Positions 10,212 to 21,700 of a DNA stretch of 64,000 nt are shown in pieces; position 1 is the first letter of the stretch, and each line of letters opens with the position of its first letter. The position numbers were made by a program, and so were the translations under genes. Source of the stretch: Astropecten irregularis (lineage: Eukaryota > Echinodermata > Asteroidea > Paxillosida > Astropectinidae); NCBI GenBank assembly GCA_963971285.1, contig OZ020244.1, positions 15,252,001 through 15,316,000 on the forward strand, in the 5' to 3' direction. Under the pieces are notes generated by a model. That model searched no databases. It was not told the DNA's origin and saw only the letters and a program-made list of their open reading frames with translations.

Positions 10212-10360
10212 AACTCTTTTCTTTCCTAGTTGTGTGGTTCTGAAAAGAACCGGTGAGAAGTTGTCCCGACGTTCCGGTCTTTGTTTCTCGGGCCGTTGAG
10301 GAACGTCACCGTGAGACAACTTCTCATCCGCTCTTTTCAGCCACAACTAGAGAAGAGTTG
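10212..10360. mobile_element. Fold-back MITE carrying a histone-type stem-loop
   Basis: Arms AACTCTTTTCTTTCCTAGTT and TCTGAAAAGAACCGGTGAGA pair with the right side (AGACAACTTCTCATCC, CTCTTTTCAGCCACAACT). Positions 10236-10251 read on the minus strand as GGTTCTTTTCAGAACC, a 6-bp stem with a TTTC loop, matching the shape of replication-dependent histone mRNA 3' ends. Confidence 0.65.
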
Positions 10361-10465
10361 TCTCCGATATTCAATGACTTAATATTAATCCATATAATCA
10401 TCAAATAACCACCAGAGAAACTGACTGAATTTTTAAGTCATTTAAAGGTGAACTTGAGAAGAATT

Positions 10466-10538
10466 GACTGGAGCGAGACTCGAACCGCCGACCCCCTGAA
10501 TATCGTACAGGCGCTCTACCAATTGAGCTATCTAGCCC
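10466..10538 (-). repeat. tRNA-derived repeat, minus strand
   Basis: Reverse complement reads GGCTAGATAGCTCAATTGG and GGTTCGAGTCTCGCTCCAGT. Acceptor arms pair. Part of a larger repeat that continues to about 10868. Confidence 0.65.
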
Positions 10539-10795
10539 TATATACGTTGGTGGTTTTTCTACGTTGGTGGTTGGTCAATTTGTCTTCGTTCACCTTTCAA
10601 TGACTTAACAATTCAATTTCCCTTGTGGTTATTTGATGATTATTTTTTTTTAATCCCCCATGTACCGTTCTCAGGTTGTAGCATTGCTACTCGAGTATAA
10701 AATGATCCTTGGGATATAGCGGTATGTGAGTGGTTTCGTGGCGTCTGACTGCCAAACGGACAAAATATTGACTATTAGGGCCACCGCCAACGTAA

Positions 10796-10860
10796 GGCTT
10801 GATAGCTCAGTTGGTAGAGCCCCCTGTACGGTATATTCGGGAGCCTGTCGCCGGTTCCAG
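10796..10860 (+). repeat. tRNA-derived repeat, truncated in B box
   Basis: GGCTTGATAGCTCAGTTGG is a good A box. The B box is cut (CCGGTTCCAG, lacking the GAAT loop). It lies head-to-head with the copy at 10466-10538, with the shared core TGGGATATAGCGGTATGTGA between them. Confidence 0.6.
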
Positions 10861-10984
10861 TAAAATGAATCCAGTTATAACTTCCCGTGTGGTTATTTGA
10901 TTAAAAATCTGAAGTATGTCTCATTTTCATTCCTGTCAAAGTTATATTCTGTCATGGTGAAGGAAATTGGCTGAGAAAAGGAAG

Positions 10985-11209
10985 GAAAAAGGATGGACTA
11001 ACGGCCGAATTACAATTCTGATCTTTTAAAGATAATAAATAACAGCGAAAGGTCTTAAGAAAAACTGTTGGCGTTTTTCACTGTTTTCTCAATATTAAAG
11101 TGGGCCGCCCCGCATGGAACTGGAAATTTCACAGATGACTGCATTTTCCTTGATATTTCTGCCCATGAATCTGCATTTCTTTGACAAAAACCAAAGTATG
11201 ATATTACCT
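10985..11209. mobile_element. TTAA MITE, family A, 5'-truncated
   Basis: Only the right half is present, ending ACCAAAGTATGATATTACCT before TTTAA. Confidence 0.55.
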
Positions 11210-11608
11210 TTAATATCAGTGAGCCCAGAAATAACAATTACTTCATTTTGTTTATTTGTGTATCATTATGACAAAATGTTGAGGAGCACGCCTAGAAGAT
11301 GCTTTTCATGTTGTTTTTTTATTGATCTGAATAAAATATACATGTATATTATAATTATTTTACATTATAATGGTAAATTCAAGCAGTATTCAAAATAATA
11401 GACAATTCGGCATTATCACCCAGTTACGCTATAACTCTAGGCTTAACCAAACTCACATGAACTCACATGTTTGATATCCATTTTGGCAATACTTGCAATT
11501 AACCTAATAGGTTTGGAAATTATGTTAATACAAGTACATGTAAAATAAACTGCTGCTAACAGCTCATCCCGCCAAAATAATGACCTGAAACTTAGAAAAT
11601 GCTTGGAT
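11210..11608. other. AT-rich stretch without recognised feature
   Basis: Nothing beyond short chance frames was recognised. Confidence 0.4.
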
Positions 11609-11612
11609 TTAA

Positions 11613-11940
11613 AGGTAGTATCATACTTTGGTAAGACACCATAACAGAAATGTTCACAGATTTGCGTATAACCTACAGGGTATGAAGATGGTGGTGGTAG
11701 AAACATACCGTTAACACTTTTCCGCCTGAAATGGTGTATTTATCCAGATAGTAAAACAACGACCGAAAATCTTTTTGATCTTTTTAAAATAAAAGAGAAA
11801 AGACTTAAGAAATACTGTGGCTGTTTTTCACTGTTTTCTCAAAAAGTGGGCACCGTATGGAACTGAAATTTTCACAGATGTTTGCTTCTGTATATGTCGT
11901 GATATTAATGAATCTGTATTCCTTTGACAAAAACGAAAGC
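11613..11940. mobile_element. TTAA MITE, family A, right end lost
   Basis: AGGTAGTATCATACTTTGGT after TTAA at 11609-11612. The body matches the copy at 822-1163, but the terminal ACCAAAGTATGATA is absent. Confidence 0.65.
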
Positions 11941-12207
11941 TAAATGTTTGGAAGGTAATTAGCAGGGCTTAGAGCTTTTAAGAAAAAAATAACAAAGGGA
12001 GTCGGAGACAAGAACGACGTTCCAACCAACACGCACGCAACGGAACGTTAACGGCGAATAACTCATGAAATTGCCGACTCGAAAAAAATGGGTCAAATTG
12101 TGACTCATTTTCCTAGTGAAAAAACAGCATTCCAAATTTCAGAAACTAGGAAATTGTAACAGAATTAGGGTTGCAGAATTATTTCTTGAATGGTGGAACC
12201 AATTTTA

Positions 12208-12551
12208 CCCTAGTATCATACTTCGGTAGCATATACCGAAACAGATATCTTCACAGAATTACTTATGATACTTACAGGGTATAAAGATGGTGATGGTAGA
12301 AACATAATTTTGCCTGAAATGGTGTATTTATCCAGAAAAGTGTAAAAACCAATGACCAAAAACATTTCTTATCTTTTAAAGATAAACAAATAACAGTGAA
12401 AAGATTTTTTTAAATACTGTTTTTGTCTGAAAACTGTGGGCACCGTATGGGGACTGAAAATCTCACAGATGACTGTTACTGTATCCTTGGTATTCAGTTC
12501 TTACCCATGAATCTGCATTTCTTTGACAAAAACGAACTTATGATATTACCT
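12208..12551. mobile_element. TTAA MITE, family A
   Basis: Left end diverged (CTAGTATCATACTTCGGT); right end GATATTACCT before TTAA. Internal blocks intact. Confidence 0.65.
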
Positions 12552-12800
12552 TTAATTATATAGGCCTACGTACAACGGGTGTTATAAATGTTATATCATT
12601 TCCACTGTGCAAATTTGTGATATTCTTCGATGCTAGGAATGTATTTTGGGCGCATTTTGGCCAGGCACATTGTGGAAGGATATACATGTAATTATACATG
12701 TAATTATACCTGTTATACATGTAGGCTAAGTACGGGATTGGTTGGATACAAATTCCTCCATAACATATTAAATTTAAGCTATGCATGTCAGAAGTACACA

Positions 12801-12958
12801 AAGTAATAGGTTTTGCAGTAACACCATGTGACATCTATCTCTTTTGTAAGCATAAGGTGGCTCTGAAAAAGCCAGTTAACCGGCTTTTTTTTTCAGAGCC
12901 ACCCGATACTCACAAAAGAGACAAATATAAGTCACATGGTGTTTAAAACCTATTACTT
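12801..12958. mobile_element. Fold-back MITE with GGCTCT stem-loop core
   Basis: AAGTAATAGGTTTT and AAAACCTATTACTT are the ends; ACACCATGTGAC and GTCACATGGTGT the next block. The centre is GGTGGCTCTGAAAAAGCC facing its inverse. The core again resembles histone 3' stem-loops (TTTTCAGAGCCACCC). Confidence 0.7.
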
Positions 12959-13458
12959 CATAACACATTAAGTTAATCCAAATTAGGCTTACCCTTCACG
13001 GACATGTATTAGCACTGCATGCTGTATATCTTTAAATGCACACAGTGCAGATGTCACACCACTAAGCTAGCTGGGGTCAGCATGTCACTAATTTGTATCC
13101 GAAATCTGTTAAAAAATTAATTAGGCTCTTAAAGCCTAATTTATATAATGTTATCACCCCAATGTAAAATGTTACAAACATTTGAGTTTAAATAAGAAAG
13201 ACTGAAGAGTTAATTAATATGGTGATACAAATGGTTGCAATATAATTTCATTATTTGGCTTGTTTTTCCTTTTATTTAATTCATTTAAATATTAGTCAAT
13301 TTAGTGGAATTATTATGTACACCTTCTATAGCTGCTGGCTACATGTATATGACTGATCCCGGTTTTTCAACGCAGGTTCTTTGCTGGGGTGTTTGTTATT
13401 TCATCTCATCTGCCCCTTTAAATTTTATCTGGATATTTTCTTTCCTAATCATCATTAC
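12959..13458. other. Stretch without recognised gene
   Basis: Contains a fragment of the GGCTTACCCTTCACGGAC fold-back family near 12985 and otherwise AT-rich sequence. Confidence 0.4.
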
Positions 13459-13819
13459 AGGTACACTACAGGATTGGTAGCATATCGAAACAGAAATGTT
13501 CCGCAAATTTACACATAAATATTAGGGTATGAAGATGGTGCTGGTAGAAACAGAAGGTTCAACATGTTCCGCCTGAAATGGTGTATTTATCCAGACATTA
13601 ATAAAACAAGGATCGAAAAAAGTTTTCAGATTTCGGGGTAAGATCAAAATCATTCTTTATGTCTTATAAGAAAACTTGAGTCGGTTTTTCGCTATATTCT
13701 CGTCACTCAGATGTCCGATTGAGCTTAAATTTTCACAGGTTTTTTTTTATTTCATGTACATATTGGATCAGACAAAGTGTGAAAGAATTCCGTGACCTTT
13801 ACCAATCATGTATTAATTT
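13459..13819. mobile_element. TTAA MITE, family B, degenerate ends
   Basis: AGGTACACTACAGGATTGGT at the left; the body carries the GGTGCTGGTAGAAACA and CCGCCTGAAATGG blocks. The flanking TTAA has eroded. Confidence 0.55.
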
Positions 13820-14436
13820 ACGTTTAATCAAGGAATGAAAGAAAACTATAAAATACTAATTCTAATAATGAAATTAATGTAAAGAAAAATAAAGAAAATT
13901 AATTGTTATTGACAAAGAACTTTACATGATCATCATTTACAATATTTACTATTTACACAAACAGACCACACTACAACTGACGGCATGACGACACCATAGA
14001 CGCACAATCTATTTAACTTTTTACAGCACTTAAACATTTGATGCACTAACACCATCTACAATATGGCAACAAATGTTTGTGTCAACTGCATCAGCAACAT
14101 GTGCTTTGGCGTGAGTAAATTTCACAAGTTACACAAAAATTAAGGCTACATGCTTGCACATTCACTATGGATTCGCTTTGTTACATCATCACACATTTTG
14201 CTAGTTCCAGTGCACACGGATAGAAGAACTATAAAGTGGATCAACATAATGCACAATTTCAAAATTAACTGTTGTAAAGCAGCACTATGGGCCTATTTCT
14301 ATCAGGCATGCTATGTAACAGTATAATCCTGCTGCTCCGAATCCCAGGCCATTTTGGAATATATCCTACAATGGATCTGCAACCTCACTGATCACATGCC
14401 TGAAACAACGGGCCCTATACATGAATCTGAGCCCTA

Positions 14437-14946
14437 GGCCCAATTTCATGGAATCTGTTAGGACCTATTTTTGTGCTTACGAGCACTGCTTTGTATGAAA
14501 TCATGGAATCCGTTAGCAAGACTTTCAGTTAGCGAAGAATTTCTAGGCTAACCATGATTATTTTCTGCTAATCATAACGCGCTGTCATATGCATTCTGCA
14601 GAAAAACCTTGCTTACCGTTACCAAAAAGAAAACTCTCCCTTGAAATATGCTAACCGTAACCCAAAAAAGTCTGCTAAAATGTCTTACGGATTCCATGAA
14701 ATTGAGCCCTGGGCCTAACTTCATGGAATCCGTTACGGTCTATTTTTGTGCACTCACTTAAGCAAGACTTTCGGTTAGGGAAGAATTTCTAGGCTAACCG
14801 TGATTATTTTCTGCTAACTCGCTGTCATATGTATTCTGCAGAAAAACCTTGCTTATTATAGCGTTGCAAGAAAGAAAAGAAAACTCTAACCGTAAGCAAA
14901 AAGTCTGCTATCCTTTGCTTACGGTAACGGATTCCATAAATTTGGC
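14437..14946. mobile_element. Two tandem fold-back MITEs (CCAATTTCATGGAATC ends)
   Basis: 14437-14708 and 14712-14946 are diverged tandem copies. Each runs from CTTCATGGAATCCGTTA-like to the inverse GATTCCATGAAATTG-like end. Shared interior includes GAAGAATTTCTAGGCTAACC and ATTCTGCAGAAAAACCTTGC. They lie 3' of the NEMO/optineurin-like gene. Confidence 0.7.
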
Positions 14947-15077
14947 TACTAGGTAAGCTATATAAACATTCCCATTTACAAAACACCATGTACATGTGTA
15001 TTTAAATAATCTCGGCAAGTAATAAACTGCTGAAAACTGCTCATCAGCCAAAATAATGACCTGAAATTTATAAAATG

Positions 15078-15227
15078 CTTAGAGTTAGGAAGGCCTGATG
15101 CGTTTCGATCCTAGCAGGATCTTTATCAAAGGCAAAGTGACAACCATGTTTGTCTTGTTACTTTGCCTTCGATCCTCGATAAAGATCCTGCAAGGACCAA
15201 AACACTTCAGGCCCTCCTAACTCTAAG
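15078..15227. mobile_element. Fold-back MITE
   Basis: CTTAGAGTTAGGAAGGCC and its near-inverse form the ends. The arms also pair through AGGATCTTTATCAAAGGC and ATAAAGATCCT. About 450 nt past the stop of the NEMO/optineurin-like gene. Confidence 0.75.
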
Positions 15228-15681
15228 GATGAAATAATCTTGCAATTAAAATAAAGGAAACATCGGTACTTTTCATCACAAATAAAAGACATCCTCAATG
15301 ATTTGAGGATGTCCCCTAGTAGCTAGATAGGCCCCTACATATTTTCATGTGAATCTACAATCAAATAGGTGAGTACCAGTCAATACAATATTACATGTAT
15401 ATACAATGTATGCAATGAAAATAGACTGGTAACCTGTGTTCAGTGAAATAATAATCAGGTGCCTGGTGTGCTTCACACGAAGCAAAATGTTCTAATCAAA
15501 ACTTGGTGTAAGGTTCCACTCATGTCACTGCTAGCATGGTAGCGTTGGCCCCAAGCTTTGGCTTACTTGGTGAATACAGATCTGTTTCTTCGCACCAACG
15601 AACGTAATAGTTTCACACATTTTCCACGCTCCCCTGGCCAATGTTTGGGAAGGGTCATGATGAGGGACCCTCGGGCCGTAT

Positions 15682-15777
15682 CTACCTGATGCACTCCAGC
15701 ATGTGAATCTGAAGAGTGTCTATGTCCGGGAACTCTTCCTGGCACTTGGGGCAGCTTGGATTGGCCGGCTTCTCGTT
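15682..15777 (-). CDS. NEMO/optineurin-like gene, exon 10 (C-terminal zinc finger)
   Basis: [20 protein letters not shown] then [11 protein letters not shown] and TAG. The C-x2-C-x12-H-x3-C spacing and DxDTLQIH core are diagnostic of NEMO and optineurin C-termini. Acceptor CGTGTACAG. Confidence 0.93.
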   Translation of the reverse strand, partial: NEKPANPSCPKCQEEFPDIDTLQIHMLECIR

Positions 15778-18700
15778 CTGTACACGTATGAGAGACGAAG
15801 CAAATGGTAGAATCAACCAAACTTCACAGTGATACATGTACATATTATCTTGTGACCTCAAAACATTGTCTGTGCAAATGTTAAAGGTACAATTCATGAT
15901 TGGTAAAGGTCACAGAGCAGCACTCACACGTTGTCTGATCCAACATGTACATGAAATGATAAAAATGTGAAAATTTGAGCCCAATCAGTGGCGGATCTAC
16001 GGGGGGGGGGGGGGGGGGGGGGGTTAGGGGGTTTAAACCCCCACATTGGGTTCCCATTTTTTTATTTTTTTTATCCCCCCCCCCCCCAAAATGTCAAATT
16101 GAAAAAGCTCCCTAGCTCCCTACCACAACGGGGGGTGGGGGGGGGGGGGGGGTGTTGACCATAAACCTACCCCCACCCGCCCTCGCAGTGCCGGTCAAGA
16201 GAACTTCACTCCAGGTAAACCCCCCCTTAAAAAAAAGCTAGATCCGCCACTGCCAATCAAACATCTGAGTCACGAGAAAATGGCAAAAACCTGACTCAAT
16301 TCTTCTTTTATCTTTTAAAAGATAAAAAAAAATGTTTGATCTTTTAAAAGATCACAAATAAAACACAAAAGACATAAGAAATACTGTGGCTGTTTTTCAC
16401 TGTTTTCTAAAAAAGTGGGCAATGTATGGGACTGAAATTTTCACAGATGACTGTTACTGTATTTTCCTTGGTATTTTTGCCCATGAATCTGTACTTCTTT
16501 GCCAAAAACCAAAGTAGGATATTACCTTTAAGCAGCTGCACCCATTTGAAAACTCATTCCAATCAATTTGTCAGGTTTTTTTTTTTAGAATTAATATTGA
16601 ATCTGAAATGCGTTTATTGAATTTGTTGAGTAGAATTTGTATTTCTTTGATCTCCTTTCGCGTAATGGATGCAATGTTATCAATTAATCATTGTACATGT
16701 ATTCATTATTGTACTGTCAGAGTGTAGCAGTGTAGCTCGTTTACTGTGCATGAATAGGCCCTATACCGAATACGACGGCACTTTTATTATTTTGAAGTAC
16801 ACATAAAGGAGGAATTTGAAAAGTGCGTATATATAATGCAAATGCATTAGCTTCATTTTTTAATGACACTTGAAATATTTTCAACAAACCACGAGGACTG
16901 TCAAAATCCCCTCCGCTTTTAATAAAATGTTGATTGTTTGGTTGTTCCCTGCATTCACAAAAAGATGACCGACATTGTGTACCATCCCTTTAATTTTCTT
17001 TCTTTGTCAACAAGTTGGGTAATGTCACTTAACCTTCGTTTCTAAAAACGCACAAAAACAATACCCGTCAGTATTCATTATGCATGATTTGGTTTGACAC
17101 ACTGAAGCCCCTTAAACCTTTTAAAGAAATCTCCCTACAAGTCACTTAGACCTATAATGGAGCATTCGTTAATTTTATTGCGGTACTCAGATCTGTTCAT
17201 TGCTTGTATTTTCCCTTGTCATTTTATAACAACATCAGCCGACTCTATAGCAATTAAACTGTCATTCAAAGATGTATTCAATATTGGGTGTGACTTGCAG
17301 TATATCGCCTTTGCGTAACATGTTGCCCACATTGCCTGAAATTTTCACAGATGACTGTGACTGTATCTTCCTTGATATTTTTGACCATGAATCTGTACTT
17401 CTTTGACAAAAACCAAAGTATGATACTACCTTTAAAAAATGTTTTATGAGAAAAATTGAGTCGGGTTTTTGCTATTTTTATGGGACTATTGAAAAGTAAG
17501 CAAAGAAAACTTTACCAACTGAGCACTTGGTAGAGCACCTGTGTGGTGTTCAGGAGGTCGCCGGTTCGAATCCCGCTCCAGTCAATTTTTCTTTGTTCAC
17601 TTTTCAATAGATTTTGACAGGCTTATCTTTTTATGTACATGCTGGATAAGACAAAGTGTGAGTGCTGTTTTGTCACCTTTACCAACATTGTACATGCCCT
17701 TTAAGGAACATAAAAATTCTGACGCTGACCATCTAAAACCAAATGCCATTGCCTAGTTATTTCAATGGGTGCAATTTGGGTGATTTCAGGATAAAAGGGC
17801 TGCCACCTGCATAGTGTTCAATTTGGGGCAGATTCAGCAAAGGTCGGAATGACCCTTGGAGGTTGGGGTCATGGAAGACTTGACATACTTATAATTAGTG
17901 ATAGAAACTTTTATAGTGGTCAGGCCAAGCCACTTAAAAGCCCATACAAGGCCTGGCCTTCAGGCCTGAAATCCTCCTTTTGCTAGCTCTGAACTGCAAT
18001 ACAACAAACCTGCTTAAAATAAAGCCATAAAAAACTGAGGCCACTGGCTGGCCTAGCCAGACTTATGTTCCACCCACATCAAGACTGGGATTTGACAGCT
18101 TCAAATGGATACAGTGTACTGACCATAACCAAAGTTGGATTACAGAAGCCGCAAAGCCTGAGCTAAGCCCAGGCCTGGCTAGGCTTTCCAGTGGCTAGGC
18201 CCAACCAGTAATAAGGTTTCTCTCCCTTACCTGTCCAGCAATCCCTGGAGAGATGGCGCCAGTGCCTGCTTCGTCTGCACCACCCTGGGCGAGCTGATCC
18301 ACGTCCACTCCGAATCCCCCCTCAGGTATGATTTGATAGGTATCGTCATTCCCAACGCCCTGGTTGTACTTTTGGCCGTAGTTGCGCCCGCCGCTCTTAC
18401 CAGAGCCGAACAAAGGCGTAATGTACCGTTCATACAACCCAGTGCTGCTGGGCAACGGGCCGCTGGAGCTGTAAGCACCACTGGTGCTGCCATGTCGGTG
18501 CTGCATCTGCTGCAGCTGAGCCTGGGAATGGCCTGCCAGCTCTTCCTGCATGCGTTGGTTGTCCTCTTTCAGCATTTCAAGCTCCAACATCAGAGCTTCC
18601 CGCTCAGAGTGGGCCTTCTCCCGAGCAGCTCTCTCAGCGTCAAAGTCAATCTTGAAGATTTCAGCCTAGAATGGGAATGAAATAAATAATACCACACTCA

Positions 18701-21700
18701 CAAGACAATTCAACTTAAAGCATTGACTAATAAGCCATTAAGTTATCGAAGCCCAATACGCCCAAAATCCAATGCACCTTCGGTAAATATGCGTTTCATT
18801 TAGTGACGTGCGCGTACACGCTCTGCACTTCAGTCACGCAATGATTGCACGCGTCATCAAGAAGTGCTACCGGTAATGTTCGCACATAATTGCGGGTTGC
18901 ATGTAGATTATACTCTTCGAAAGGTATTCCAATCAAAGTTTTCTTGTTCCACAGACACGCATACAAATTCAAAATGTCTGCGCCCAGGATGGCTTCAAAG
19001 CATCTACATGTACGCACGAAGAACGCGGAGCTAGTGCTCTAGTAATTTTAGTATAGCTCTATGGCATGTATGGGACCGACCTACTCCATTCCATCAGAAA
19101 CTTGGGTGAACCACTGGGTATTTGGGAGACAAGTTGTCTGAAAGTAAATATTTGGGAGACACCCGTCATTAAATTAGGGACACAGTTCGGCATCTCCTAC
19201 TGTACCTTTTCGGTATTTTTTTAAATTTTATTTATTTTTACTTTCCATATTTTTAACATAGTCTTTTTTCAGCATGAGGGACTGTATTCTCCACCGTGAT
19301 GTTTATATCAAATTAAACCCTTATCTTGGAGTGGTTTAAAGGCTTGTGCCGGGTTATATGCATAAACACATGATATCTACAATGACAATGGGAGACTTTT
19401 GAGAATCGGTCTTCAAGTCAACAGCACACGCACACGCAACAGTGAGCATGCGCGCACATGCGCACTATTGCGTGCGCGTGCACTGTTGACTTGAAGACCG
19501 ATTCTCAAAGGTGTCGCATTAGATATACCTGAGCCTCAAGGACTGGTACGGTCTCCAGCTTGGCAGTGGCTGTCCTCAGATCAGTCAGAGCTTTCTGTAG
19601 CTCGGCTTCTTTGGCTCCGATGGCCTCCTCTGCCGACATGACCTGAGCTGTCAGGTTGTCCCGCTGCTCTGCTAGCTCACGGAGAGCAGTTGCATTCACT
19701 GCCTGAAAGGGGAAGAGGGACACATATAAAGAGCCTTTGCCGTAATGCTGTACAATAAGCCTTTTGCACATGAAATCTTAATAAATACCTGGTACACAGA
19801 CTTCTTTCATTGCACATAAACGCCCCAGTTTGAATTTCCCAGACTAAAGACAATTTTGCTATATCACTTGATGCGGTGCAAGCTTTTGCTTGGTTACATA
19901 ACAGACGTCTTGCACCAATACACAGTTCACAATGGATAAGAATGGCACAAAGTAACCAGTCCATTCCAGAGATATGTATCGCTATGTAAAAGCTTGCACG
20001 TACCGCATCATGTGATATACCAACAGTGTCTTAGTCTGGGAAATTACAAACCAGGATGTTTATAAAGAAGTCTGTGTGCCAAATACTATTCAGACTTAAT
20101 GTGCAAAAGGCTTATAGGCCACTTGCACATTCAATCTCAATCATAATGTTACATGTATAACACACACTGCTTTGAATTCATTCAGAGTGAACATGCAAAA
20201 TTTCAACTCTAGATCCGACAAAGCAATTTGGGCAAGCTCTTGCAAAGTTAAGCTGGAGCTTAAAAAATGATGTGGCCAATTCTGAAAGTCCTCTGTCATC
20301 AGCAAACACATAGCAGTTCTGTGACATGGTCACCTGGGCTTGATTTTATGGACTGGCACCAATTGTGTGTTTTGATAAAGAATCCGTCATCACAAGAAGG
20401 AGGACACATGTGGCCAAGTCGGTCTGTATGAAGCAGAGCCACAAAATCATGAAATTGGGCCTGGGCCGGCTTCATGAAATACTAGATTGAGTGTGAATAA
20501 TTCTCAATCGCTCAACCAAAGTGTGATGTCACAATAGACATCATTATGGTGATACTGAAAACTCATCTTAAGGTCAATCTATTAAAGTTTTACGTGAAAT
20601 CCAACCCTGGATACACTGGCAACTTTCCCATTGACTCCTAAGTTTCCTCAACTAGGGACCAAAACCCCAAACATGTTGAATGTAGCATGCATGTACTGTC
20701 TGAAATGTGTTGCATACAGTTAGCACACATTACCTGCCCACTCCTAGTCCGCAGGTCTTCGTACTTGCGATTCAGCTCATCAAAATCAGCAAACAGCTGA
20801 TTGTACTCCTCCGACAGTTTCTCATGATTCATTCTGCAGGAGAAGACAGGTGAGTTAACAAGGAATACACAGGTACAATCTATGTGATGTAAACAGGGGG
20901 TTACCCTTCATGCTAGGCCATGAACCTAGCTTGTTTCAGAGGTTTGGCTGAGGTTCCAACAAAAAAAGAATAACAATAGTTGTGACATGGGGTCCAACAT
21001 CATAAAGATGGCTAAAAATGCACAAGACGGCCCAGCACAGACAGGTTTTGTTACCAATCAATGTAATTTACATTACTCCCCCCCCCCCTCCGACATAGTA
21101 CTTGTGACTGGTATCCAGACAATCTTTTGCTTAGCGTAGCAATATACACAACAACATCATACACTCTGATAACAAAGATGCACACTCAGGGCTCGAAATA
21201 TCCACTAGACCGAGGACCGAGTCTATATATTGATGTCAGTGTCGGTCTAAAATTATGTACTGCACAGTACAGCTGTCTAGTGTTTCCTTGCACAAATAAA
21301 ATGGTTCCTAAATTGATGTTTTTGAACAAAATGTTACATACGGTTTTCCTATGTACATGAATGCCCCAGGTCTAGTGAAAAAAATTCAGGTGTAGTAAAA
21401 TGCTTCAGTCAATAGACCTGCTTTCCAGTCCTTTTTGATGGGGCCTTTTCCAAACCTCAGCTCCGGCTCCGACTCCATTTCGTGAATCAATTTTAAAATA
21501 ACGGGTATCAAAAAAGAGGCTTTTGGCTGCAGTTCGGAAGTAGATTATCTGGTTTGAAAAAGAAAACAGAGCTTCAGCTTCAATGAAAAGCCACAACCTC
21601 TATTTTCAGTATATGGATGGCAGAGACGAAGCCGGAGCCTGAGCCTGAGCCGGAGCCAAAAGTTTGGAAAAGGCCCCTAGTGTCCTTTTTTTCACAAAAT

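Noticed and set aside
18333..18680. 115-codon plus-strand frame over exon 9
   Set aside because: Antisense shadow of a well supported coding exon.
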